Below are positions 52,033 to 61,917 of a DNA stretch of 64,000 nucleotides, piece by piece. Numbering within the stretch: the stretch's first letter is position 1; each line of letters begins with the position of its first letter. The position numbers and the translations under genes were made by a program. Where the stretch lies: NCBI RefSeq assembly GCF_036226605.1, contig NZ_CP109000.1:6878501-6942500 (forward strand), read 5' to 3'. The notes beneath the pieces were generated by a model that did no database searches, was not told where the DNA came from, and was given only the letters and a program-made list of their open reading frames with translations. The DNA is from Streptomyces sp. NBC_00704. Lineage in GTDB: Bacteria > Actinomycetota > Actinomycetes > Streptomycetales > Streptomycetaceae.

Positions 52033-52806
52033 ATGAACATGATGACGTTGTGGCACATCACCGGCTGGGGGTTCGCCGCGCTCGCCCTGGCGACCCTGAT
52101 GGTCGGCTTCTCCAAGACGGCCGTCAGCGGCGCCAACACGGTCAGCCTCGCGATCTTCGCGGCGGTCCTGCCCGCCAGGGCCTCCACCGGCGTCCTGGTG
52201 CCGCTCCTGATCGCGGGCGACGTCCTGGCCGTCCTCACCTACCGGCGCCACGCCCACTGGCCCACGCTGTGGCGGCTCTTCCCGGCGGTCGCGGTCGGCC
52301 TCGTCCTCGGCACGCTGTTCCTGCTGTGGGCCGGCGACGGCGTCGTGCGCACGTCCATCGGCGCGATCCTGCTGCTGATGGCCGGCGTCACGCTGTGGCG
52401 GCGCCGCACGACCGCGGCGACGGACGAACCCGAAGCCGTCGCCACCCGCTCGGGCCGCATCAAGGCCCGCTCCTACGGTGTCCTCGGCGGCTTCACCACG
52501 ATGGTCGCCAACGCGGGCGGCCCGGTGATGTCGCTGTACCTGCTCTCGGCCGGCTTCCGCAAGCTCGGCTTCCTCGGCACCTCCGCCTTCTTCTATCTGA
52601 TCGTGAACCTGGTCAAGGTGCCGTTCAGCGCGGGCCTCGGCCTGATCGACGGCCACTCGCTGCTCCTGGACCTCGCACTCGTCGCGTTCGTCGTCCCGGG
52701 CGCGCTGCTCGGCAAGTGGGCGGTGCACCGCATCAACCAGCGGCTGTTCGAGCAGCTGGTGATCGCGGCCACGATCGTGGGCGGCGTCCAACTGCTGCTG
52801 ACCTAG
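52033..52806 (+). CDS. TauE/SafE (TSUP) family permease
   Basis: A 257-aa integral membrane protein of the sulfite exporter TauE/SafE family, with about seven to eight helices. The N-terminal half (GFSKTAVSGANTVSLAIFA) and C-terminal half (GGFTTMVANAGGPVMSLYLL) show the internal duplication of the family. Members move organosulfur or other anions. ATG 52033 is chosen; a GTG seven codons upstream is possible. TAGCAT at 52015-52020 could be a -10 for a leaderless transcript. Confidence 0.87.
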   Translation: MNMMTLWHITGWGFAALALATLMVGFSKTAVSGANTVSLAIFAAVLPARASTGVLVPLLIAGDVLAVLTYRRHAHWPTLWRLFPAVAVGLVLGTLFLLWAGDGVVRTSIGAILLLMAGVTLWRRRTTAATDEPEAVATRSGRIKARSYGVLGGFTTMVANAGGPVMSLYLLSAGFRKLGFLGTSAFFYLIVNLVKVPFSAGLGLIDGHSLLLDLALVAFVVPGALLGKWAVHRINQRLFEQLVIAATIVGGVQLLLT

Positions 52807-52910
52807 GGAGACCTAGGGGTATCGCCCTGAGCGGCGAAGGGCGCCGGCGCGGCCCGGGACCGCCGGACGGGACGGGCACGACGGCCCAGGGCGGACGGAG
52901 GCGCCGGACG

Positions 52911-53684
52911 CTACTCCCGGTCCGGGGCGCGGCGCAGCAGATAGGTGTCCATGATCCAGCCCTTGCGCTCGCGGGCCTCGGCGCGCAGCCGCTCGATGCG
53001 GGGCCCGGCCTCGGCGATCGGGCCCGCGACGAGGATCTCGTCCGGGGTGCCGATGTAGGCCCCCCAGTAGATGTCGACGTCGTCCCCGGCGTACTGCCGG
53101 AAGGCCTGGTGGGCGTCGAGCATCACCACGACGTCGTCGACCCCCTCGGGGAAGCCCTCGGCGAGCCGCCGGCCGGTCGTGATCTGCACCGGCCGCCCGA
53201 CCCGGTTCAGCCCCGTGCGGTGCCGGGCGACGAGCGCGGAGACACTGCTGATGCCGGGCACCACGTCGTACGCGAAGTCCACCGAGCCCCTCGCCAGGAC
53301 CTCCTGGAGGACGGCCAGCGTGCTGTCGTACAGCGCGGGGTCGCCCCACACCAGGAACGCGCCGCGCTCGTCCTCGCCCAGCTCCTCGGCGATCAGCCGC
53401 TCGTAGATGTCGGCGCGGGCGCTGCGCCAGTCGCCGACGGCGGGGGAGTAGTCCGCGCCGCCGGCCCGGCGGTCGCGCTCCGGATCCCGCGCCTCGACGA
53501 CCCGGTAGCCGCCCCCGGGCAGATGGGCGTCGAGCATGTCGTGACGCAGCCGCGTCAGGTCGCTCTTCACCTCGCCCTTGTCCAGGACGAAGAACACGTC
53601 CGTGTCGCGCATCGCCCGCACGGCCTGCAGGGTCAGCTGGTCGGGGTCGCCCGCGCCGATGCCGATGACATGAATGCTTCGCAC
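52911..53684 (-). CDS. cobF: Precorrin-6A synthase (deacetylating)
   Basis: A 257-aa methyltransferase of the cobalamin pathway (precorrin-5 to precorrin-6A, C1 methylation with loss of acetate). The SAM motif GIGAGDPDQLTLQAVRAM is at the start and VVPGISSVSALVARH in the middle. It stands away from other cobalamin genes in this window; the neighbour is a DUF309 gene. It starts at ATG 53684, 42 bases after the DUF309 stop. Confidence 0.92.
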   Translation of the reverse strand: MRSIHVIGIGAGDPDQLTLQAVRAMRDTDVFFVLDKGEVKSDLTRLRHDMLDAHLPGGGYRVVEARDPERDRRAGGADYSPAVGDWRSARADIYERLIAEELGEDERGAFLVWGDPALYDSTLAVLQEVLARGSVDFAYDVVPGISSVSALVARHRTGLNRVGRPVQITTGRRLAEGFPEGVDDVVVMLDAHQAFRQYAGDDVDIYWGAYIGTPDEILVAGPIAEAGPRIERLRAEARERKGWIMDTYLLRRAPDRE

Positions 53685-53726
53685 GCGACGAGTCTGCCGT
53701 ACCCCTCTCGCGGCGGACGCGCCGGG

Positions 53727-54257
53727 TCAGCGCAGCCGCGGCGCCACGGCCGCCGCGTCCACGGCCGTGCCGGTGCGCTCCACCGTCTCCGCCAGCTCCC
53801 GCGCCCAGCGGGCCAGTCCGGTGAGGTCCAGTCCGTACGGCCGGTCCTCGCCACTGCCCCCGGCCCACTGCGACACGGCCGCCGCGCCGCGCCGCAGCAG
53901 CCGCGCCCCGCCCGCGAGGTTGCCCCGGGCGGCGTGCGTGAGGCCCACCGCGAGCTGGGCGAGGCCGCGCCACAGGGCGCGCTCGCCGTCGGGGCCCGAC
54001 TTCCAGGCGTCCTCGAAGACCTCGTGCGCGTGGAAGGGCTTCCCGGCGTCCAGCAGGGCCTGGGCCTCGGCGACCGTGTCCGGAGGGGTGCGCACGACGC
54101 CCTCGGGCTGCCGTTCCACCCCCTCCGCGCCGTACGGCAGGGGCCGCCCCAGCCCGTCGCGCGGCCGGGCGTTGCGCGCCCGCCCCTCGCCGTCCCGGTC
54201 CCGCCCGGCGGCGCCCCGGCCGCCGCTCGTGCCTCCTGTGCCGACCCTGTGTTCCAT
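53727..54257 (-). CDS. DUF309 domain protein
   Basis: A 176-aa protein. The DUF309 signature FHAHEVFEDAWK is at about residue 82, followed by LAQLAVGLTHAARGN. A Gly/Arg-rich N-terminal extension of about 50 residues precedes it. The family is small, helical and of unknown function. ATG 54257 is chosen; the frame continues upstream with no ribosome site. It is probably in an operon with cobF, and faces the tRNA-Pro copy 2 promoter. Confidence 0.85.
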   Translation of the reverse strand: MEHRVGTGGTSGGRGAAGRDRDGEGRARNARPRDGLGRPLPYGAEGVERQPEGVVRTPPDTVAEAQALLDAGKPFHAHEVFEDAWKSGPDGERALWRGLAQLAVGLTHAARGNLAGGARLLRRGAAAVSQWAGGSGEDRPYGLDLTGLARWARELAETVERTGTAVDAAAVAPRLR

Positions 54258-54359
54258 ACGGCGATTGTCCCGCGCCCGGCCCGCTTTCGGCGCAGCGCCC
54301 GGCGTGGGGTAAAGTGCTGTTCGCGCGATCAACACGGCGAACAACCGTGGAGAGCGCAC

Positions 54360-54436
<77 letters not shown>

Positions 54437-54452
54437 GCTTCACGGCAGGTCG

Positions 54453-54485
54453 GAAGCCGCTTTCTCACACAGAGAAGGCGGCTTC
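54453..54485 (+). terminator. Terminator after tRNA-Pro copy 2
   Basis: Arms GAAGCCGCTTTCTC (54453-54466) and GAGAAGGCGGCTTC (54472-54485) pair along 14 positions with one G-T pair and a 5-base loop. Confidence 0.8.
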
Positions 54486-54704
54486 GGTGCGTCCGGGCCC
54501 GTTCGCGGCCGTGGCAGCACTCCCGCCGGTCCCGCCAGGACCCTTGCGCGCGGGCGCACTTCGCGCCGGCATCGACGCCGCGGCCGACGCGGAACCCCGC
54601 AGCCGCCGGCCCGGAGCCGACCGGGCGGCGGCGCTCCCGGCCGGACGCCGCGCACCGGGTCCGGGGGGTGACCGGGCGGTAACCGGGGAGGCTAGGCTGG
54701 GATC

Positions 54705-55277
54705 ATGCCGTCCCCCCGTCGTACCGCCCGACAGTCCGAGCTGCTGGAACGACTTGTCGCGCTGCTGACGGCGGAGGGGTTCTCGGACTTCACCCTGGAC
54801 GACCTCGCCGAGCGGCTGCGCTGCTCGAAGACGACCCTCTACCAGCTGGCCCGCAGCAAGCAGGGGCTGGTCGTGGAGGCCGTCAAGCACTATTTCCGCG
54901 GGGCCACCGAGGCCGTCGAGAAGCGGGTGGGGCAGACCGTGGACCCCTCGGACCGGGTCCGCGTCTACCTCAGCGCCGTCGCCGAGCAGCTGCGGCCGCT
55001 CTCGCGCCGGTTCCTCGAGGACGTCGCGGACTTCCCGCCCGCCCGCGAGGTGTACGAGGCCAACACCCGGATGGCCGCGGAGCGGGTGCGCCGGCTGATC
55101 GCCGAGGGCGTCTCGGACGGCGCCTTCCGCGAGGTGCACACCGCGTTCGTCGGCGAGGTCGCCGCCGCGACCATGCGCCAGATCCAGCAGGGCGAGCTGA
55201 AGGCGCGCACCGGGCTCACCGACGCCGAGGCCTACGAGCAGCTCGCCTCGCTGATCGTGCACGCCGTGTCGTCCTGA
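54705..55277 (+). CDS. TetR family regulator
   Basis: A 190-aa regulator. TetR HTH at about residues 12-58 (LLTAEGFSDFTLDDLAERLR; SKTTLYQLARSKQGLV). The C-terminal domain contains VRVYLSAVAEQLRPLSRRFLEDV. The gene directly upstream of the acyl-CoA dehydrogenase/SDR pair and the palindromes between them suggest it represses that operon in response to an acyl-CoA. ATG 54705. About 270 bases separate it from the tRNA; they hold the tRNA terminator and GC-rich sequence with no gene. Confidence 0.9.
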   Translation: MPSPRRTARQSELLERLVALLTAEGFSDFTLDDLAERLRCSKTTLYQLARSKQGLVVEAVKHYFRGATEAVEKRVGQTVDPSDRVRVYLSAVAEQLRPLSRRFLEDVADFPPAREVYEANTRMAAERVRRLIAEGVSDGAFREVHTAFVGEVAAATMRQIQQGELKARTGLTDAEAYEQLASLIVHAVSS

Positions 55278-55415
55278 TCGTGCACGCCGGCCCGTCCTGA
55301 CGCCCGGCGGTCCGCCCGTCTCCCTCTTGCCTGACATTCCGCTGCGTTTTCCGGATTTCACCCTGCTCGACGCCCTGCGCGGGGTGCCGTGGAGCAGCCA
55401 GGTGGAGTACCGTGG

Positions 55416-55458
55416 ATGATACGTTCGTACACACGTCAGTATCATTCTCGGTACTGAC
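55416..55458. promoter_or_regulatory. Overlapping palindromes upstream of the acyl-CoA dehydrogenase
   Basis: ATGATAC (55416-55422) pairs with GTATCAT (55439-55445), and GTCAGTA (55435-55441) pairs with TACTGAC (55452-55458). The two palindromes share the segment 55435-55445. They lie about 25-65 bases before the ATG at 55482 in an AT-richer stretch, so they are likely operator sites over the promoter. Confidence 0.65.
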
Positions 55459-55481
55459 AGCACTTCTACGTGGAGGTCACC

Positions 55482-56660
55482 ATGCCTGCCACTCGCGCCC
55501 TGCCGACCGAGGAGGCCGTCGAGCTCATCCAGCTCACGCGCACCCTCGCCGCCAAGGAACTCGCACCCCGGGTCGCCGACGCGGAGGCCGACGGGTCGTT
55601 CCCCCGGGACGTGTTCCGCACCCTCGGGCGCAGCGGCCTGCTCGGGCTGCCCTTCCCCGAGGAGTTCGGCGGGGCGGACCAGCCGTACGAGGTCTACCTC
55701 CAGGTGCTGGAGGAGGTGGCCGCCGTCTGGTCGAGCGTCGCCGTGGGCATCTCCGTGCACGCCCTGTCCTGCTTCCCGCTGGCCCGCTTCGGCACCGACG
55801 AGCAGCGGCGCACATGGCTGCCGGACATGCTGGGCGGCGAGCTGCTCGGCGCGTACTGCCTGTCCGAGCCGCACGCCGGCTCCGACCCGGCGGCCATGCT
55901 CACCCGCGCGGTCCGCGACGGCGACTCCTACGTGCTGAACGGCTCCAAGGCCTGGACCACGCACGGCGGTTACGCCGACTTCTACACCGTGATGGCCCGC
56001 ACCTCCGACGACCGCACCCACGGCGTCTCCTGCTTCCTGGTCCCGGCCGACGCCCCCGGACTGAGCGCCGACCCGCCCGAGCGCAAGATGGGCCTGACGG
56101 GCTCGGCGACCGCCACCATGCGGCTCGACGGCGTCCGGGTGCCCGTGGAGCGCCGGATCGGCGAGGAGGGCCAGGGCCTGAAGATCGCGCTCGCCTCCCT
56201 CGACTGCGGCCGGCTCGGCATCTCGGCCGTCGCCACCGGCCTCGCCCAGGGCGCCCTGGACCACGCGGTGCGCTACGCCCGCGAGCGGGAGACGTTCGGC
56301 AAGCCGATCATCGAGCACCAGGGCTTGGCGTTCGTCCTCGCCGACATGAGCGCCGCGATCGAGTCGGCGCGGGCCGCCGCGCTGTCCGCCGCCCGCCTGA
56401 AGGACATCGGCCTGCCCTTCACACGGGAGGCGTCCATCGCCAAACTCGTGGCCACGGACAATGCCATGAAGGTGACCACGGACGCCGTGCAGGTCCTCGG
56501 GGGGTACGGATACACCCGTGACTTCCCGGTGGAGCGCTTCATGCGCGAGGCCAAGGTCATGCAGATCTTCGAAGGAACCAACCAGATCCAGCGCATGATC
56601 ATCTCCCGTGCGCTGGACCGCGACGAGGGCGGTGTGCTCACCGTCCTCGGCAAGGAGTGA
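55482..56660 (+). CDS. Acyl-CoA dehydrogenase
   Basis: A 392-aa flavoprotein dehydrogenase. The catalytic base is E364 (FEGTNQIQ). FAD/substrate motifs include AYCLSEPHAGSDP and WTTHGGYADFYTVMART, and ETFGKPIIEHQGLAF. It introduces an alpha-beta double bond in an acyl-CoA and passes electrons to ETF. ATG 55482 has TGGAGGT five bases upstream; a GTG at 55470 lies within the ribosome site. The SDR follows immediately, so the pair would make a 3-ketoacyl-CoA. Confidence 0.93.
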   Translation: MPATRALPTEEAVELIQLTRTLAAKELAPRVADAEADGSFPRDVFRTLGRSGLLGLPFPEEFGGADQPYEVYLQVLEEVAAVWSSVAVGISVHALSCFPLARFGTDEQRRTWLPDMLGGELLGAYCLSEPHAGSDPAAMLTRAVRDGDSYVLNGSKAWTTHGGYADFYTVMARTSDDRTHGVSCFLVPADAPGLSADPPERKMGLTGSATATMRLDGVRVPVERRIGEEGQGLKIALASLDCGRLGISAVATGLAQGALDHAVRYARERETFGKPIIEHQGLAFVLADMSAAIESARAAALSAARLKDIGLPFTREASIAKLVATDNAMKVTTDAVQVLGGYGYTRDFPVERFMREAKVMQIFEGTNQIQRMIISRALDRDEGGVLTVLGKE

Positions 56661-56662
56661 TG

Positions 56663-57421
56663 ATGCAGCTCGAGAACACCGCCGCCCTCGTCACCGGCGG
56701 TGCGTCCGGCCTCGGCGCGGCCACCGCGAAGGCCCTCGCCGGCCGGGGCGCCCGGGTCTTCGCCCTCGACCTCAAGGACGGCGTCGACAAGGCGCCCGCG
56801 GTCGACGGCGTCACCTACGTCCCCGCCGACGTCACCGACCCCGAGCAGGTGCGCGCCGCCGTGGAGACCGCGGCCGGGTCCGGCGTCCCGCTGCGGACGG
56901 TGGTCAACTGCGCGGGCATCGGCCCGTCGGCGCGGATCCTCGGCAAGAAGGGCCCGCACGACCTGGGCCTGTACGCCAAGGTGATCCAGATCAACCTGGT
57001 CGGCACGTTCAACGTGCTCGCCCTCGCCTCCGAGGCCATCGCCGAGACCGAGACGGACGGGGACGGCCAGCGGGGCGTCATCGTCAACACCGCGTCCATC
57101 GCCGCGTACGACGGCCAGATCGGCCAGGCGGCCTACGCGTCCTCCAAGGGCGGGGTCGTCGGCCTGACGCTGCCCGCCGCGCGCGACCTCGCGCAGTACG
57201 GCATCCGGGTGTGCACCATCGCCCCGGGCATCGTGGAGACGCCGATGCTGGCGACGGTGTCGGAGGAGTTCCGGGCCGGACTCGCGGCCGGGGTGCCCTT
57301 CCCGCGCCGGCTGGCCCGCCCCGAGGAGTACGCGCAGCTCGCCCTGTCGATCGTCGACCACGACTACCTCAACGGCGAGACCATCCGGATGGACGGCGCC
57401 CTGCGGATGGCCCCCAGGTAG
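56663..57421 (+). CDS. SDR family dehydrogenase (3-hydroxyacyl-CoA type II-like)
   Basis: A 252-aa short-chain dehydrogenase. The cofactor motif is TGGASGLG at about 12-19; the catalytic Tyr158 and Lys162 (YASSK) follow the Ser of NTASIAAYDG. It resembles the HSD10/3-hydroxyacyl-CoA dehydrogenase type II group, which fits the acyl-CoA dehydrogenase upstream. Start ATG 56663 has AAGGAG at 56652-56657; an ATG at 56660 also exists but is too close to that site. Confidence 0.91.
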   Translation: MQLENTAALVTGGASGLGAATAKALAGRGARVFALDLKDGVDKAPAVDGVTYVPADVTDPEQVRAAVETAAGSGVPLRTVVNCAGIGPSARILGKKGPHDLGLYAKVIQINLVGTFNVLALASEAIAETETDGDGQRGVIVNTASIAAYDGQIGQAAYASSKGGVVGLTLPAARDLAQYGIRVCTIAPGIVETPMLATVSEEFRAGLAAGVPFPRRLARPEEYAQLALSIVDHDYLNGETIRMDGALRMAPR

Positions 57422-57459
57422 CTCCCGGGCAGCATCTCCGGGCCTGCGGCCCGGTACGC

Positions 57460-58245
57460 CTAGGGTCTGACCAGCAGCTGGAAGTCGAAGGAGTACCGGG
57501 ACGCGCGGTAGACGTGCGTCCCGTACTCCACCGGCCGGCCGGTGTCGTCGTACGCCGTGCGCCGCATGGTCAGCAGGGCCGCTCCCTCGCGTTCCGCGAG
57601 CAGGGCGGCCTCCTCCGCGGTGGCCGAGCGGGCCCCCACGCTCTGGTGGGCGCTGTGCAGGGTGATGCCCGCCGAGCGCAGCAGCCGGTACAGGCCGGTC
57701 GCCTCCAGGCGTCCGGTGTCGAGGTCCGCCACCGCCGGGGGCAGGTAGTTGCGCAGGAACGCCACCGGCTGCCCGTGCGTGGCGCGCAGCCGCTCCAGCA
57801 GGGTCACCTCGCCGCCCTCCCCGATGCCCAGCGCGACCGCCACCTCGGCGCTCGCCGGCACGCGTTCGTTGCGCAGGACGGCGGTGGTGGGGCCCTGCCC
57901 GGCCGCCTCCAGATCGTCGTAGAGGCTGCTCAGTTCCAGCGGCCGTCTGACCTGGCTGTGCACCACCTGCGTGCCCACTCCGCGGCGGCGCACCAGCAGT
58001 CCCTTGTCGACGAGCGACTGGATCGCCTGGCGGACGGTCGGGCGGGACAGGCCGAGGCGGGTCGACAGGTCGATCTCGTTGCCCAGCAGGTTGCCGGGGG
58101 CCAGGGCCCCGTGCTCGATCGCCGCCTCCAGCTGCTGGGCGAGCTGGTGGTAGAGCGGTACCGGGCTCGAGCGGTCCAGCGCGAAGTGCAGCGCGTCGAG
58201 CGCGGAGCCGGACACCGCACGGACGCGTTCGCCGGTCTTCGCCAT
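57460..58245 (-). CDS. GntR/HutC-family regulator
   Basis: A 261-aa regulator. Winged HTH at about 28-95 (PLYHQLAQQLEAAIEHGALAPG; LGLSRPTVRQAIQSLVDKGL) and UTRA ligand domain at about 110-255. It is divergent from the sugar ABC transporter operon with a 434-base gap holding two TGTTCTAACA-type sites; it is likely the operon's repressor. An inositol-type ligand is inferred from the transporter and the Gfo/Idh/MocA gene. ATG 58245 follows a strong GGAGG; the frame continues 65 codons upstream without support. Confidence 0.9.
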   Translation of the reverse strand: MAKTGERVRAVSGSALDALHFALDRSSPVPLYHQLAQQLEAAIEHGALAPGNLLGNEIDLSTRLGLSRPTVRQAIQSLVDKGLLVRRRGVGTQVVHSQVRRPLELSSLYDDLEAAGQGPTTAVLRNERVPASAEVAVALGIGEGGEVTLLERLRATHGQPVAFLRNYLPPAVADLDTGRLEATGLYRLLRSAGITLHSAHQSVGARSATAEEAALLAEREGAALLTMRRTAYDDTGRPVEYGTHVYRASRYSFDFQLLVRP

Positions 58246-58445
58246 CGGAGCGCCTCCTCGGTTCGGTGGGCGCGCGTCCCAGGGGTACGCGCCCGCGCCG
58301 GGGGGTAGGGATCGATCTTGATGCGCCCCCTCGTGATCGAACGCCGTGGCCGGACAGGTACGGTCGTACGACCCGCTCCTCACGGTGGCCGGGGGGCCCG
58401 GCGTCCCCCAGGTGTAGGTCCGTGGGACCCCCGGTGTCAATAGTT

Positions 58446-58487
58446 TGTTCTAACATTCGGACCTGATCGTGAAATGATGTCTTAACA
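58446..58487. promoter_or_regulatory. Twin GntR-type operators before the ABC transporter
   Basis: TGTTCTAACA at 58446-58455 (arms TGTT/AACA) and TGTCTTAACA at 58478-58487 are 8/10 identical and 32 bases apart (three helical turns). They lie directly upstream of the -35 element, a normal place for a HutC-type repressor. The rest of 58246-58679 holds GC-rich sequence and the promoter. Confidence 0.65.
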
Positions 58488-58492
58488 AAGTA

Positions 58493-58521
58493 TTGACAGG
58501 CGGCCCGGCACGGGATTGGAT
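58493..58521 (+). promoter_or_regulatory. Sigma-70-like promoter of the ABC transporter operon
   Basis: TTGACA (58493-58498), a 17-base spacer, and TTGGAT (58516-58521). Consensus -35 and a fair -10. It gives a leader of about 150 bases to the ATG at 58680. Confidence 0.65.
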
Positions 58522-58679
58522 CCCGTCCCAGCAGCGCACGGGCCGGGTCCGGGACACCTGAACAGTCGCGGACTCGGCCCCATGGCCCCAATCTGAGGAG
58601 AAACGGGCCCCCTGATCCTCGCGATCGCACTCCCCCCTTCCTCGTCGTTTTCCCCGTAGCACAGTGAGGTGCAGGAAAG

Positions 58680-59699
58680 ATGGACAGCTCTTCTCCCTCC
58701 CGCTCGCGCAGAATCGCCCCGGTCGTGGCCATGGCCGCGGCGGTGGCCCTGACCCTCGCGGGCTGCTCCAGCAGCTCCGGCGGAAAGAAGTCCGAGGAGA
58801 GCGCGGACGGCGCTTCCGCGGGCAAGGCGAGCACTCCGCAGATGACCGTCGCCCTGGTGACCCACCAGTCGCCCGGCGACACCTTCTGGGACATCGTCCG
58901 CAAGGGCGCCCAGGCCGCCGCCGACAAGGACAACGTCAAACTGGTGTACTCCGCCGACCCGAGCGCCGGCGGACAGGCCAACCTGATCCAGAACGCGATC
59001 GACCAGAAGGTCGACGGCATCGCGGTCACCCTCGCCAAGCCCGACGCCCTCAAGGCCGTCATCGCCAAGGCGACGGCCGCGAAGATACCCGTGGTGGGCC
59101 TCAACTCCGGCGTCAGCGAGTGGAAGAAGCTCGGCCTGCTGGAGTTCTTCGGCCAGGACGAGACGGTCGCCGGCGAGGCCCTCGGCAACAAGCTGAACTC
59201 GCTGGGCTCCAAGAAGGTCGTCTGCGTCATCCAGGAGCAGGGCAACATCGGCCTGACCCAGCGCTGCGACGGCGTGAAGAAGACGTTCTCCGGATCCGTG
59301 GAGAACCTCTACGTCAACGGCACCGACATGCCGTCCGTGAAGTCGACGATCACCGCCAAGCTCAGCCAGGACAAGGGCGTCGACCACGTCGTCACGCTCG
59401 GCGCCCCCATCGCGCTGACCGCGGCGCAGTCCGTCGCCGACGCAGGCAGCAAGGCCAAGATCGCCACCTTCGACCTCAACAAGGACCTGACCGGGGCCAT
59501 CAGCAAGGGCACCGTCGAGCTGGCGGTCGACCAGCAGCCCTACCTCCAGGGCTACCTGGCGATCGACTCGCTGTGGCTCTACAAGAACAACGGCAACTAC
59601 ATGGGCGGCGGGGAGCAGCCGGTGCTGACCGGGCCCGCCTTCGTGGACAAGTCCAACGTCGACGCGGTGGCCGCCTACGCCGCGAAGGGCACCCGGTGA
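58680..59699 (+). CDS. Sugar ABC transporter substrate-binding lipoprotein
   Basis: A 339-aa periplasmic-binding-protein-like lipoprotein. The signal peptide ends in the lipobox LTLAGC (Cys at about residue 29), then a Ser/Gly linker. The binding-protein family is the RbsB/ribose type (TPQMTVALVTHQSPGDTFWD; SADPSAGGQANLIQNAID). It feeds the permease and ATPase encoded downstream. Substrate: inositol-like sugar or pentose is likely given the GntR and dehydrogenase neighbours. ATG 58680, after GGAAAG; its stop is coupled (TGATG) to the permease. Confidence 0.92.
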   Translation: MDSSSPSRSRRIAPVVAMAAAVALTLAGCSSSSGGKKSEESADGASAGKASTPQMTVALVTHQSPGDTFWDIVRKGAQAAADKDNVKLVYSADPSAGGQANLIQNAIDQKVDGIAVTLAKPDALKAVIAKATAAKIPVVGLNSGVSEWKKLGLLEFFGQDETVAGEALGNKLNSLGSKKVVCVIQEQGNIGLTQRCDGVKKTFSGSVENLYVNGTDMPSVKSTITAKLSQDKGVDHVVTLGAPIALTAAQSVADAGSKAKIATFDLNKDLTGAISKGTVELAVDQQPYLQGYLAIDSLWLYKNNGNYMGGGEQPVLTGPAFVDKSNVDAVAAYAAKGTR

Positions 59700-60775
59700 T
59701 GAGCATGACTCGCCACGCCGAGCCGGCGGTGGGAACACCGCCGGCCCCCGGCCCCAGAGAGAGCGACGGCCGGACCGCGCAACGCCCCCTGGCACTGCGC
59801 CTGCTGGCCCGCCCCGAGGTGGGCGTCTTCCTGGGCGCGGTCGCGGTGTACGTCTTCTTCCTGATCTCGGCGCCGCCGGTGCGCGAGGGCAGCGCGATGG
59901 CGAACATCCTCTACCAGTCGTCGACCATCGGGATCATGGCGCTGCCCGTCGCGCTGCTGATGATCGGCGGCGAGTTCGACCTGTCGGCCGGCGTCGCGGT
60001 GATCACCTCGGCGCTCACCGCGAGCATGCTCAGCTACCAGCTCACCATGAACGTCTGGGTGGGCGTGGTCGTCGCGCTCCTCGTCTCCCTGGGCGTCGGC
60101 TTCTTCAACGGCTGGATGGTCGTCCGGACCGGCCTGCCCAGCTTCCTGATCACGCTGGGCACGTTCCTGATCCTCCAGGGCGTGAACCTGGCCGTCACCA
60201 AGCTGGTCACCGACAACGTGGCCACCGACGACATCAGCGACATGGACGGCTTCGACCAGGCGAAGAAGGTCTTCGCCTCGTCGTTCGAGGTCGGCGGCGT
60301 CCAGGTGAAGATCACGATCGTGTACTGGCTGGTGTTCGCGGCCCTGGCCACCTGGGTGCTGCTGCGCACCCGGTACGGCAACTGGATCTTCGCGGTCGGC
60401 GGCAACAAGGAGTCGGCGCGGGCGGTCGGCGTGCCGGTGACCTTCACCAAGATCTCGCTGTTCATGCTGGTCGGCCTCGGCGCCTGGTTCGTCGGCATGC
60501 ACCAGCTGTTCACCTTCAACACCGTGCAGTCCGGCGAGGGCGTCGGCCAGGAGCTGATCTACATCTCCGCGGCCGTGATCGGCGGCTGTCTGCTGACCGG
60601 CGGCGCCGGCTCGGCGATCGGCCCGGTCTTCGGCGCGTTCATGTTCGGCATGGTCCAGCAGGGCATCGTCTACGCGGGCTGGAACCCCGACTGGTTCAAG
60701 GCCTTCCTCGGCGTGATGCTCCTCGGCGCCGTCCTGATCAATCTGTGGGTCAGCCGCACGGCGACCCGGAGGTGA
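59699..60775 (+). CDS. Sugar ABC transporter permease (RbsC-like)
   Basis: A 358-aa BPD_transp_2-family permease with about 10 hydrophobic segments. The motifs PVALLMIGGEFDLSAG and GGNKESARAVGVPV are diagnostic of ribose/xylose/inositol-type permeases. It couples with the single-domain ATPase 5 bases downstream. ATG 59699 overlaps the lipoprotein stop (TGATG); ATG 59705 is an alternative. A ~30-residue hydrophilic N-terminal extension precedes the first helix. Confidence 0.92.
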   Translation: MSMTRHAEPAVGTPPAPGPRESDGRTAQRPLALRLLARPEVGVFLGAVAVYVFFLISAPPVREGSAMANILYQSSTIGIMALPVALLMIGGEFDLSAGVAVITSALTASMLSYQLTMNVWVGVVVALLVSLGVGFFNGWMVVRTGLPSFLITLGTFLILQGVNLAVTKLVTDNVATDDISDMDGFDQAKKVFASSFEVGGVQVKITIVYWLVFAALATWVLLRTRYGNWIFAVGGNKESARAVGVPVTFTKISLFMLVGLGAWFVGMHQLFTFNTVQSGEGVGQELIYISAAVIGGCLLTGGAGSAIGPVFGAFMFGMVQQGIVYAGWNPDWFKAFLGVMLLGAVLINLWVSRTATRR

Positions 60776-60780
60776 CCCCC

Positions 60781-61701
<921 letters not shown>

Positions 61702-61741
61702 CACGGCCCTGAGGGCGCCCCGCCCCGAGTCCGGCGAACCA

Positions 61742-61772
61742 TGAGCGCGGCACCCCGTGGGTGCCGCGCTCA
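61742..61772 (+). terminator. Hairpin terminator after the sugar ABC operon
   Basis: TGAGCGCGGCACCC (61742-61755) pairs perfectly over 14 bp with 61759-61772, with a CGT loop. It is followed by CGGCGTCCTTCTTTC, a weak T-rich run. Confidence 0.93.
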
Positions 61773-61917
61773 CGGCGTCCTTCTTTCGGCTTCCCGGCCT
61801 GCGGCGGAACCCACGGCGAGAGCGGGACGTTGGAACGGGTGCGGGGTGTCGGACGTCCGCGGGGTGCGGGGTGTCCGACGGTCCGGGCCGAGTCGGTCCG
61901 TGCACGGGGAGGGTGAG

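Noticed and set aside
54465..59795. Long minus-strand frames opposite the TetR, dehydrogenase, SDR and lipoprotein genes
   Set aside because: They are GC-frame shadows with His/Arg/Gly-rich sequences; codon bias supports the plus-strand genes. Only the GntR gene is real on that strand.
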